Of a stretch of DNA of 36,951 nucleotides, positions 1-6,290 are shown in pieces. The notes beneath the pieces were generated by a model. It searched no databases. It was not told the origin of the DNA and was given only the letters and a program-made list of their open reading frames with translations. A program made the translations under genes and the position numbers. Source of the DNA: Lachnospiraceae bacterium (lineage in GTDB: Bacteria > Bacillota_A > Clostridia > Lachnospirales > Lachnospiraceae); NCBI GenBank assembly GCA_009774465.1, contig VSNT01000022.1:1-36951 (forward strand), written 5' to 3'. Positions within the stretch are counted from its first letter, which is position 1; each line of letters begins with the position of its first letter.

Positions 1-28
1 CCATAATATAATAATCCATCCTTACTAT

Positions 29-319
29 TTATTTTGGAAGTTCAATTTTTTTGTGATCTCTGCTTTCCTTATATAAAACAATTTTTTTCCCAATGATCTG
101 TACAACCTGAGCGCCAGTTCTGTCAGCAATAAGCTGTGCCATTTGTCTCGGATCTTCAAAACAGTTTTTTAATACACTAATTTTTACCAGCTCTCTGGTA
201 TTAAAAGTTTCTCTGACTGCTTCAGTGACTTCAGGAGTCAAACCTGATTTTCCAATTTGGAAAACCGGATCAATATTCATTGCCAGTCCCATTAAATAGG
301 AACGTTGTTTACTTGTCAT
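29..319 (-). CDS. yhbY: YhbY/YqeI family CRM-domain RNA-binding protein
   Basis: This 96-residue protein fills one CRM (YhbY) domain, a small RNA-binding fold associated with the pre-50S ribosomal subunit. The N-terminus (MTSKQRSYLMGLA) and the loop IGKSGLT near residue 22 are typical of the family, and the length is normal. It lies 29 bases downstream of obgE on the same strand, so the two ribosome-assembly factors are probably co-transcribed. In related Firmicutes the next gene is nadD. The window ends 28 bases past the stop, and possible ATG codons occur there (at 19 or 4), but too little is present to call that gene. The family call is confident; the exact role is known only from homologues. 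Confidence 0.93.
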   Translation of the reverse strand: MTSKQRSYLMGLAMNIDPVFQIGKSGLTPEVTEAVRETFNTRELVKISVLKNCFEDPRQMAQLIADRTGAQVVQIIGKKIVLYKESRDHKKIELPK

Positions 320-348
320 CTATATATCCCTGCTCCTTTCAAAGCTTT

Positions 349-1644
349 TTATCTATAGTAATCAAAGGATAGCCCATACATTCTTACAGTATCACCTTCC
401 TGAATACCAAGTTCTTCAAGCTGTTCTAAAATTCCATTCATTTTCAGGAAATTCTGGAAAAAAGTAAAACCTTTTTCAGATTCCAGGTTGGTATATCCCA
501 GCATTTTTTCAATTCTGGGGCCCTCCACCACATATTCCTTTTCTTTCTCATCATAAATAACTGTATAGGGCTCGTCAGAAACAGAAAGCATATGCTCCGG
601 GAAAAATTCCTGTTCAAAGACAACCGGTTTATCGTCCGCCTCATCCAGCATGGTTCTTACATAATAAAGAAGTTCTCTCACGCCTTTACCGCTGATTGCG
701 GAAATAGGATAAACCCTGATTCCCTTAGGTTCAAATTCTTTTTTCAGCCTTTCTATAGAACTTATTTCTTCCCCTTCGGTAAAAATCATATCTGTTTTAT
801 TTGCTGCAATCACCTGGGGACGTTTTGCAATCTCCGCATTATATGTTTCCAGTTCTTTATTAATTGCATAAATATCGGCAACAGGATCTCTTCCCTCTGT
901 TCCAGCAGCATCTACAATATGAATAATTACTTTTGTTCTTTCGATATGACGTAGAAATTCAAAGCCCAATCCTACCCCTTCGGAGGCTCCTTCAATAAGC
1001 CCCGGAATATCAGCGATTACGTACCCTTTTGCATCCGGGAGGTCAACCACACCCAAATGAGGGTTTAATGTGGTGAAATGATAATTGGCAATTTTAGGTT
1101 TTGCATTGGAAACCTTAGCAAGCAGTGTGGATTTGCCAACATTTGGAAAACCCACAAGTCCAACGTCGGCAATCACTTTCAGCTCCATAAATAGCTCCAG
1201 TTCTTTTGCCGGCTGTCCCGGCTGTGCGTATTTGGGAGCCTGCATGGTACTGGTGGCATAATGCTGGTTGCCATTACCGCCGCGCCCTCCGGAAAGAAGG
1301 ACAAAGCGCCTGTTTTCACCGGACATATCCGTAATTACTTTACCGGTTTCCGCTTCTTTTATGACAGTTCCTTCCGGTACTTTTAAGATCAGGTCAGCAC
1401 CGTTTTTTCCGCGGCAGTTTCGTTTACTGCCGTTTTCTCCATCCTCTGCATGATATTTGCGCACGTGGCGGTAGTCGGTAAGGGTATTTAAGCCGTCATC
1501 CACCTCTAAAATGACGCTGCCGCCATTCCCGCCGTCACCTCCGTCCGGCCCTCCGTTTGGAACGTATTTTTCCCGACGAAAGGACACGTGGCCGTCACCG
1601 CCTTTTCCACTCCGCACATAAATTCTTGCTCTGTCTGCAAACAT
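349..1644 (-). CDS. obgE: GTPase ObgE/CgtA
   Basis: Essential GTPase that binds the large ribosomal subunit and takes part in 50S maturation and stress signalling. The 431 residues show the full three-domain layout. A glycine-rich Obg domain spans about 1-158 (GGPDGGDGGNGG near 31-42). The G domain has a P-loop GFPNVGKST near 165, a G3 motif DIPGLIEGA near 213 and the base-recognition motif NKTD near 282. A C-terminal OCT domain covers about 350-431, as in Gram-positive Obg. The start is preceded by an AAGGGA ribosome-binding site. It follows rpmA, from which a long hairpin separates it, and precedes yhbY. The call is secure. Confidence 0.98.
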   Translation of the reverse strand: MFADRARIYVRSGKGGDGHVSFRREKYVPNGGPDGGDGGNGGSVILEVDDGLNTLTDYRHVRKYHAEDGENGSKRNCRGKNGADLILKVPEGTVIKEAETGKVITDMSGENRRFVLLSGGRGGNGNQHYATSTMQAPKYAQPGQPAKELELFMELKVIADVGLVGFPNVGKSTLLAKVSNAKPKIANYHFTTLNPHLGVVDLPDAKGYVIADIPGLIEGASEGVGLGFEFLRHIERTKVIIHIVDAAGTEGRDPVADIYAINKELETYNAEIAKRPQVIAANKTDMIFTEGEEISSIERLKKEFEPKGIRVYPISAISGKGVRELLYYVRTMLDEADDKPVVFEQEFFPEHMLSVSDEPYTVIYDEKEKEYVVEGPRIEKMLGYTNLESEKGFTFFQNFLKMNGILEQLEELGIQEGDTVRMYGLSFDYYR

Positions 1645-1680
1645 ATTATTTCCCTTTCAAATGGATTTCTCCATGATTAC

Positions 1681-1716
1681 AAAAGGCTTTAAACAAAACA
1701 CGTTTTGTTTAAAGCC
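1681..1716 (-). terminator. Long hairpin between rpmA and obgE
   Basis: A perfect inverted repeat of at least 14 bp (arms 1685-1698 and 1703-1716, tetraloop-sized loop) lies just after rpmA. Read on the minus strand it is followed by only four T before the run breaks, so it is probably a partial terminator or attenuator that lowers obgE expression relative to the ribosomal protein genes. The hairpin is seen directly; its strength is inferred. Confidence 0.7.
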
Positions 1717-1732
1717 TGGCAATTCGCAGGTA

Positions 1733-2017
1733 CTATTTCTCTACCGGATATACGGAAGCCTGTTTCTTGTCTCTTCCTTTTCTTTCGAATCTAAGTACAC
1801 CGTCAACTAATGCAAACAATGTATCATCACCACCGCGTCCTACATTGATACCGGGATGAATCTTTGTTCCACGTTGTCTGTATAAAATATTTCCTGCTTT
1901 TACGAATTGGCCGTCAGCTCTCTTCGCACCCAATCTCTTGGATTCGGAATCTCTACCATTCTTGGTAGAACCAACACCCTTTTTATGAGCGAAAAATTGA
2001 AGGTTCAGCTTTAACAT
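1733..2017 (-). CDS. rpmA: 50S ribosomal protein L27 with cleavable N-terminal leader
   Basis: L27 of 94 residues; its N-terminal tail reaches the peptidyl-transferase centre. It begins MLKLNLQFF followed by AHKKGVGST. This is the Firmicutes form in which Prp removes the first nine residues after the double Phe, exposing the Ala-His/Lys-rich tail. The body (GRDSESKRLGAKRADGQ, then GTKIHPG) is canonical. It lies 3 bases downstream of prp, its predicted processing protease, in the rplU-prp-rpmA operon. The call is certain; the cleavage is inferred from the motif and the neighbouring protease. Confidence 0.98.
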   Translation of the reverse strand: MLKLNLQFFAHKKGVGSTKNGRDSESKRLGAKRADGQFVKAGNILYRQRGTKIHPGINVGRGGDDTLFALVDGVLRFERKGRDKKQASVYPVEK

Positions 2018-2020
2018 GAT

Positions 2021-2350
2021 TTACACCTCCTTGAATTTGAGTTTTAAATACTTTCTGCCGTATTCGGATACGACGCTCTGCAATCCAAGAATCATGGAAT
2101 CAAGAAGAAGTATACTGCCTTCATCAAGGCTTTCGGTAAACATACAGTCAATGAAACCGCTTTCTTCATCACTGTTTACTTCCATAGGCGCACCAGTCAG
2201 CTTATTAAGTGAATTGATGGTGTTAATAACTAACATGGAAATTGCGCAGCAGACAATATCATTTCCTGCATCTGCATAACCGGCATGGCCTTTACAGGTT
2301 ACTTCTTTATATTCCCCATTTTTGGATTTTATAATCGTAATTGTAGTCAT
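2021..2350 (-). CDS. prp: Ribosomal-processing cysteine protease Prp (YsxB)
   Basis: Cysteine protease that trims the N-terminal leader of L27 before it enters the ribosome. I chose the ATG at 2350 (MTTITIIKS), giving 109 residues. With this start the predicted catalytic His and Cys fall at residues 22 and 34, in the motif GHAGYADAGNDIVCCAIS, matching the positions known for the Staphylococcus aureus enzyme. An earlier in-frame ATG at 2374 would add eight residues and overlap rplU. A weak ribosome-binding site (AAGAG) precedes the chosen start. The gene sits between rplU and rpmA, its usual place. A second Cys next to the catalytic one is a minor variation. Confidence 0.95.
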   Translation of the reverse strand: MTTITIIKSKNGEYKEVTCKGHAGYADAGNDIVCCAISMLVINTINSLNKLTGAPMEVNSDEESGFIDCMFTESLDEGSILLLDSMILGLQSVVSEYGRKYLKLKFKEV

Positions 2351-2354
2351 ACTC

Positions 2355-2660
2355 TTAAGCGTTGATTTTTTCAATCTTTACCTGTGTGTATGCTTGTCTA
2401 TGACCATTTTTCTTATGATAACCGGTTTTTCTCTTGTATTTGTAAACGATAACCTTGCGGTACTTGCCCTGTTCCATAACAGTTGCAGTTACGTTTGCAT
2501 TGGCTACATCACCGGCAACCTTAAGCTCTTTATCGCTGACAGCGACAACCTGGTCAAATGTTACAGTAGCTCCCGGTTCTGCATCCAGCTTTTCAACTTT
2601 GATCACATCGCCTTCGGAAACCTTATACTGCTTCCCACCTGTTGCAATGATTGCGTACAT
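2355..2660 (-). CDS. rplU: 50S ribosomal protein L21
   Basis: L21 of 101 residues, a 23S rRNA-binding protein of the large subunit. The N-terminus MYAIIATGGKQYKV and the C-terminal segment KYKRKTGYHKKNGHRQ are diagnostic, and the length is normal. A strong AGGAGGTG ribosome-binding site lies just before the start. It is the first gene of the rplU-prp-rpmA operon and has its own promoter and a roughly 90-base leader. The neighbours on both sides make the assignment certain. Confidence 0.98.
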   Translation of the reverse strand: MYAIIATGGKQYKVSEGDVIKVEKLDAEPGATVTFDQVVAVSDKELKVAGDVANANVTATVMEQGKYRKVIVYKYKRKTGYHKKNGHRQAYTQVKIEKINA

Positions 2661-2667
2661 ATGGCAC

Positions 2668-2752
2668 CTCCTATACTAATCAGCAAAAAACTGATTTTAC
2701 TCGCTAACTGCGGCGTCACTTTCGTGCACTTCGGCCTCGTTATGCGGCATAC
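2668..2752 (-). ncRNA. Structured rplU leader, candidate L21 autoregulatory leader
   Basis: The transcript leader of rplU can fold into nested stems: TAAC with GTTA, GGC with GCC, and an apical CAC-GAAA-GTG with a GNRA tetraloop. A separate 6-bp hairpin (AATCAG/CTGATT, T-rich loop) follows about 10 bases before the ribosome-binding site. L21 leaders of this operon are a known Firmicutes RNA family, and position and size fit. I could not compare with the family consensus, so this could instead be a local variant or a dispersed repeat. Confidence 0.5.
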
Positions 2753-2758
2753 TCATAA

Positions 2759-2787
2759 AATATAACATTTATATGTCTGCATGTCAA
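2759..2787 (-). promoter_or_regulatory. Sigma-A-type promoter of rplU operon
   Basis: A perfect -35 box TTGACA (2782-2787) and a -10 box TATATT (2759-2764) are separated by exactly 17 bases on the minus strand. Predicted transcription starts near 2752, about 90 bases upstream of rplU. A tandem 9-bp repeat (GAGATGATT twice, 2793-2810) lies six bases upstream of the -35 box. Confidence 0.85.
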
Positions 2788-2815
2788 GAAAAAATCATCT
2801 CAATCATCTCATTTC

Positions 2816-3838
2816 TTAGCGACTTATACGATCCAGCAGTTTTTCTCTGCCGCTTCTGTCCGTTTCCTCTGTTCCCACAGCCTGCTCCAACAGTGCTGAA
2901 AAATATTCATCCATATAGGCAAAGGAATTATACATTCCAGCAAGTTCCCATTTTGTTTCGGGCATAATATGCATATTGGAATTTACTGTAAAAGCTCCAT
3001 TCTCTTCCCCGGAAAAATCTTCCGCAAAAGAAGCGGTAATATAGCGTACGCAGCCATGAATATCATATTCATCCATCGTATAACCTAAAAATTCTGCCTG
3101 AATGTGATCTGTTATTTTCAGTCCTGTGCAGACTTTACAGGTTAAGCCTGGATAATCAGCAGGACTGATATGCCAGATATAGGAATATAAATAAAGTTCA
3201 CCGGAAAGTTCCTTTTGATCTTCCATATAATAATGCTCAAAGGATAAGTCGGACACCTGATCAGCATAATTTTCTTTTACATAGTCAGAGATCTTTTGCG
3301 TGCATTGTGTTTCCCAGCCCTGCATACTTTTTATTGTTTCTTTTTGAATATCCTGCACAAGGCAGGCAATTGTCCCATCCCCGGACAGAACAAAATTTCC
3401 GCCGGCATTGCCTGATTGTGTCACGCCAACTCTCCAGCCATAAGGCATATCCATTGAATAACCGCCCATTTGGATGCCTCCGTATTTAGCTTCTGTTCTG
3501 ATAATCCGGCCTGTCTGTGAAAGATTAAGCAACATGCCCGGATAAATCAGATTCGGATTTGTAAGAATGGCCTTATTTGCATCTATCAGGGAAACATATT
3601 TATTTCCGTCTCCAAACTGCTTTTCGGCAATCTGCCATAAGCTGTCACCGGGAAGCACAATGTATCCTTCCGTCTTTTCTTTCAGTGTCATATAAGGCTC
3701 ATCACCCTCTGGTTCCTCATAGGTAAGGGGATATTTTTCTGTCGCAGAGGCAATTCTGCCTGCATAGGGGCTAATGATAAGTGAAGTGACAAAAAGTGTC
3801 AAAAAAATAAATAACTTCTTTAAAATTCGAAATCCCAT
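2816..3838 (-). CDS. Secreted LysM-domain protein with unknown C-terminal domain
   Basis: Predicted exported protein of about 340 residues. The ATG at 3838 is preferred because GGAGAGG lies about ten bases before it; an upstream in-frame ATG at 3862 lacks such a site. Residues 3-25 form a signal segment (KKLFIFLTLFVTSLI) with a possible cleavage after ASA near 32. A LysM peptidoglycan-binding module covers about 58-106 (GYIVLPGDSLWQIAEKQFG, then LIYPGMLLNLS). The rest, about 115-340, contains GYSMDMPYGWRVG and may have an Mog1/PsbP-like fold; that is only an impression. The start overlaps the end of the upstream DUF3298-like gene, suggesting translational coupling. LysM is confident; overall function is unknown. 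Confidence 0.8.
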   Translation of the reverse strand: MGFRILKKLFIFLTLFVTSLIISPYAGRIASATEKYPLTYEEPEGDEPYMTLKEKTEGYIVLPGDSLWQIAEKQFGDGNKYVSLIDANKAILTNPNLIYPGMLLNLSQTGRIIRTEAKYGGIQMGGYSMDMPYGWRVGVTQSGNAGGNFVLSGDGTIACLVQDIQKETIKSMQGWETQCTQKISDYVKENYADQVSDLSFEHYYMEDQKELSGELYLYSYIWHISPADYPGLTCKVCTGLKITDHIQAEFLGYTMDEYDIHGCVRYITASFAEDFSGEENGAFTVNSNMHIMPETKWELAGMYNSFAYMDEYFSALLEQAVGTEETDRSGREKLLDRISR

Positions 3839-4755
3839 ACGCCTGCATCCTCTCCAAGCCATATATTTTCTGCTTTATTCTCGCAGGGAAGCACTTCTCC
3901 TGCCATTTCAGACTGTTCCAAAAGCTCCCAGAAACTGCTTTGCTTTTTAAATGCTTCCAGCTCTTCTTTCGTAAGCAATGTTGAAAAGCTTCGGGTTGCA
4001 GGTTTGTAAGTATATGCTTCATAAAGTTTTGGATCCAGAGAAATTCCTATTACAAATTCTTTATTCTCCGTAACATAAAAAAACGGTGTGCAGAAATAAT
4101 CTTCATTTATCTCTTCGTCTTGTTGCAAAAACCAGTCCAGCAAATAATCAATTGTCTCATCATCTGCATAGTCTGAGCCTGTTTCCTCACTGTATATTTG
4201 ATCCCACAGCCTGACAAAATCCTTATTCAGTTCAATAATATCGGCAAGATAATAGCATTCTCCGGTAATCAAATTGACAGTAAGCGCCCGTTCTGTTCCG
4301 TTTGTCATATAGATTGGGTGGCCTGCCGAATAATATTCCTGATAATCTACACTTAATAAATACTGACTGTGATAGGCAACATCACAATTTACGTCACTGG
4401 CAAAAATCGAAAAATATTCTTTCTGAAACTCTTTTACCTCCTCGGAAGGGGTTAAATGCCAGTAGTTTACCCTGTCCATAGCGGCATCATACATTAGCTG
4501 ATTGATCTGGGATTCCCTTTCTCCAGAAATTCCTTCCAATCTGGGATACTCCACTGTAAGCACATCCCAATAATCATATTTTTCCGAATATTCTACATAA
4601 TACTGTTCTTTTTGTACCGTATAGTCAGTGTACCCCTTTGGTGCGGATAAATGTGCAATGCCAATTGCAGTTATCACAATCACCAATACAATCAGTAAAC
4701 ATAACAGGCTAATAATCTTCCATTGTTTTTTATTTGTTTCTGTACTTTCCGGCAT
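3820..4755 (-). CDS. Membrane-anchored DUF3298/RsiV-like extracellular protein
   Basis: Protein of 311 residues with one N-terminal membrane segment (about 13-35, SLLCLLIVLVIVITAIGIA) and a long acidic extracytoplasmic part. The extracellular part has features of the DUF4163/DUF3298 (RsiV-type) fold: a paired Tyr-rich strand region (VEYSEKYDYWDVLTVEYPRL) and a later segment with YYSAGHPIY and LTVNLITGECYYLADI. RsiV uses such a domain to sense lysozyme. No sigma factor gene is adjacent and the short cytoplasmic tail does not resemble an anti-sigma domain, so a regulatory role is doubtful. A strong AAAGGAG site precedes the start. It lies between the leucine-rich-repeat and LysM genes in one apparent operon. 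Confidence 0.65.
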   Translation of the reverse strand: MPESTETNKKQWKIISLLCLLIVLVIVITAIGIAHLSAPKGYTDYTVQKEQYYVEYSEKYDYWDVLTVEYPRLEGISGERESQINQLMYDAAMDRVNYWHLTPSEEVKEFQKEYFSIFASDVNCDVAYHSQYLLSVDYQEYYSAGHPIYMTNGTERALTVNLITGECYYLADIIELNKDFVRLWDQIYSEETGSDYADDETIDYLLDWFLQQDEEINEDYFCTPFFYVTENKEFVIGISLDPKLYEAYTYKPATRSFSTLLTKEELEAFKKQSSFWELLEQSEMAGEVLPCENKAENIWLGEDAGVWDFEF

Positions 4756-4782
4756 TATTTTTCTCCTTTCGCATCTTTAAAT

Positions 4783-6195
4783 CTAATGCCCCCGGCGCCC
4801 CATAAATTCCACTTCCAGTCCGGTAAGACAGGTATCCTCGTATTTGGATCCGGGGTATACATCTTCAATTTCAAATTTAAAATGAATCGTTACCCCTTCT
4901 GCTGTTTTGATATCGTTGATTGGCAAAGAAAAATATTGTGGATAAATAGTATCCTCAAGTGCAAGATAAGCGAAAGGTTTATCTTCCACATACAAAAGAA
5001 GTCTTTTAACGCGTCCGTTCTCCTCCCAGTTTTTTTGACTTTTTGCATATCCGTTAACAACACAGATTTCTGTAAAGCGCATATAACCATCTCTTATATC
5101 CGGTTCAAGATCCCCTTCAAGAAAATATACGCTTCCATCTCCTGTCCATGTATCGCCATATTTGTAATTTCCTGTAATGCTGATGCTTTCCCCAATCCCA
5201 TATCCGGGCGCCCCTTCCGCCCAAACGAAATCACGACAGGGGTAACCTAAGTGCCGGGCGGAATATCTTCCGTCAGAGGAGCCTAATTCGGAGGATGCGG
5301 AAATATCAGTATGTCCATCCAATGCACATAGCTCGCCACAGGGCAGATGATGTTCCGGAAATCCAAAATCAGGCGCGTCATCATCAAATTCAAAGGAACA
5401 AAAATTTTCATCTTCTGCTGAATCTCCATAAAAGAAATTTCTCACATCCGGCAGTAATACATAAGGTGTTTCAGGATAATTAACAATTGGTTTTTCGCTG
5501 ATATAAAGTGGTATTTCTACCGCTTCCAGATGATTTTCTTCCGCATATTTCAGGAACGCGTCATCTACAGATTCTGATTTGGCGTTGTAGCATAAATATA
5601 ATTTTTTTCCGCACCCTGCAAATACATCAGTTCCAAAGCATGTTTCTGTATCATTGATATATACGCCCCACAACGCTTTGTTTCCGGCAAAAGCCAAGTC
5701 CTCAATTATCACCGCACCTGTGTTTACAGCCTTTGGCTCAAAGACAACATCTTTAATCCCACAGTTTTCAAAACAGTGTTCTCCAATAAAGGTCAAATCC
5801 CCGGAAAGCTTAAGCGACGTGCAATAGCTCCCCAAATCAATATTTTGAAATGCATATGCAGAAATTTCTTTTACCGGAATTCCTTCCAGCTCTTTCGGGA
5901 AATAAATGTACCATGAATTTTTCGTAAGACACCTGAGATTATCTGTAAAATCGGTCTGAAATTCCTCTTTAAATCCCTTTATGGCAGCATACTTTGCTCC
6001 TGTTTCATCTGTTTTTATTTCATATTCGTAAAATTTTTCTTCCGTAACAGCGTCCTGAAACTCGGTATTTAAAGCAGAAACAGGCTCCGGTTTCTTTCTC
6101 CGAGCCTCCTGTATTTCCTGTGTTTTGCCGTAGCCTTTTGTAAAAAGCATCAACATGGCAGCTATTAAAATTATGAAAACTTTATTTTTAATCAT
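4783..6195 (-). CDS. Secreted LRR_5 (BspA-like) protein with NADase-type glycan-binding-like domain
   Basis: Exported protein of about 470 residues. The ATG at 6195 (MIKNKVFIILIAAMLML) is favoured because AGGA lies eight bases before it; an ATG at 6204 is possible. After the signal segment, residues of about 80-250 resemble BspA-type leucine-rich repeats (IPVKEISAYAFQNI, LTFIGEHCFENC, IIEDLAFAGNKALWG). The C-terminal 170 residues resemble the discoidin-like glycan-binding domain first seen in streptococcal NAD glycohydrolase: FVWAEGAPGYGIGES, later VVNGYAKSQKNWEENGRVK and a closing TGLEVEF. No NADase catalytic domain and no sortase or membrane anchor is visible. It is the first gene of a three-gene envelope cassette. 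The domain calls are from memory of motifs; function is inferred to be surface adhesion or glycan binding. Confidence 0.7.
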   Translation of the reverse strand: MIKNKVFIILIAAMLMLFTKGYGKTQEIQEARRKKPEPVSALNTEFQDAVTEEKFYEYEIKTDETGAKYAAIKGFKEEFQTDFTDNLRCLTKNSWYIYFPKELEGIPVKEISAYAFQNIDLGSYCTSLKLSGDLTFIGEHCFENCGIKDVVFEPKAVNTGAVIIEDLAFAGNKALWGVYINDTETCFGTDVFAGCGKKLYLCYNAKSESVDDAFLKYAEENHLEAVEIPLYISEKPIVNYPETPYVLLPDVRNFFYGDSAEDENFCSFEFDDDAPDFGFPEHHLPCGELCALDGHTDISASSELGSSDGRYSARHLGYPCRDFVWAEGAPGYGIGESISITGNYKYGDTWTGDGSVYFLEGDLEPDIRDGYMRFTEICVVNGYAKSQKNWEENGRVKRLLLYVEDKPFAYLALEDTIYPQYFSLPINDIKTAEGVTIHFKFEIEDVYPGSKYEDTCLTGLEVEFMGRRGH

Positions 6196-6198
6196 TTC

Positions 6199-6276
6199 AT
6201 TCATCCTGTATCATAAACTTTAAATCTATTTTTAGAATTCCTGTAACTTAATACAGGTACATTATACAGGATGAAT
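6199..6276. repeat. Nested inverted repeats upstream of LRR gene
   Basis: A perfect 13-bp inverted repeat (6199-6211 and 6264-6276, arm ATTCATCCTGTAT) brackets 52 bases. Inside it is a second 6-bp pair (CCTGTA 6240-6245, TACAGG 6252-6257), so the core CCTGTA/TACAGG occurs four times. The right outer arm overlaps a TATAAT box (6261-6266, minus strand) and the left arm overlaps the start region of the LRR gene. This looks like a multi-site operator, though no regulator is known. Confidence 0.6.
6261..6266 (-). promoter_or_regulatory. Candidate -10 box for the envelope cassette
   Basis: TATAAT on the minus strand lies about 60 bases upstream of the LRR gene start. No good -35 box is found at 16-18 bases, so the promoter may depend on an activator. 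The outer inverted repeat overlaps the box. Confidence 0.4.
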
Positions 6277-6290
6277 GCATCAAAGTTGCA

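Noticed and set aside
592..954. Plus-strand open frame of 120 codons inside obgE
   Set aside because: It lies wholly antisense to a conserved gene, has no ribosome-binding site, and its composition (Phe/Cys/Ile-rich) is that of a reverse-frame shadow.
1685..1716. Long inverted repeat as an insertion-sequence end or remnant
   Set aside because: No transposase and no target duplication; position right after rpmA fits an operon hairpin better.
3820..4755. DUF3298-like protein as an RsiV-type anti-sigma factor
   Set aside because: No sigma factor gene is adjacent and the cytoplasmic tail before the membrane helix is only about 12 residues, too short for an anti-sigma domain.
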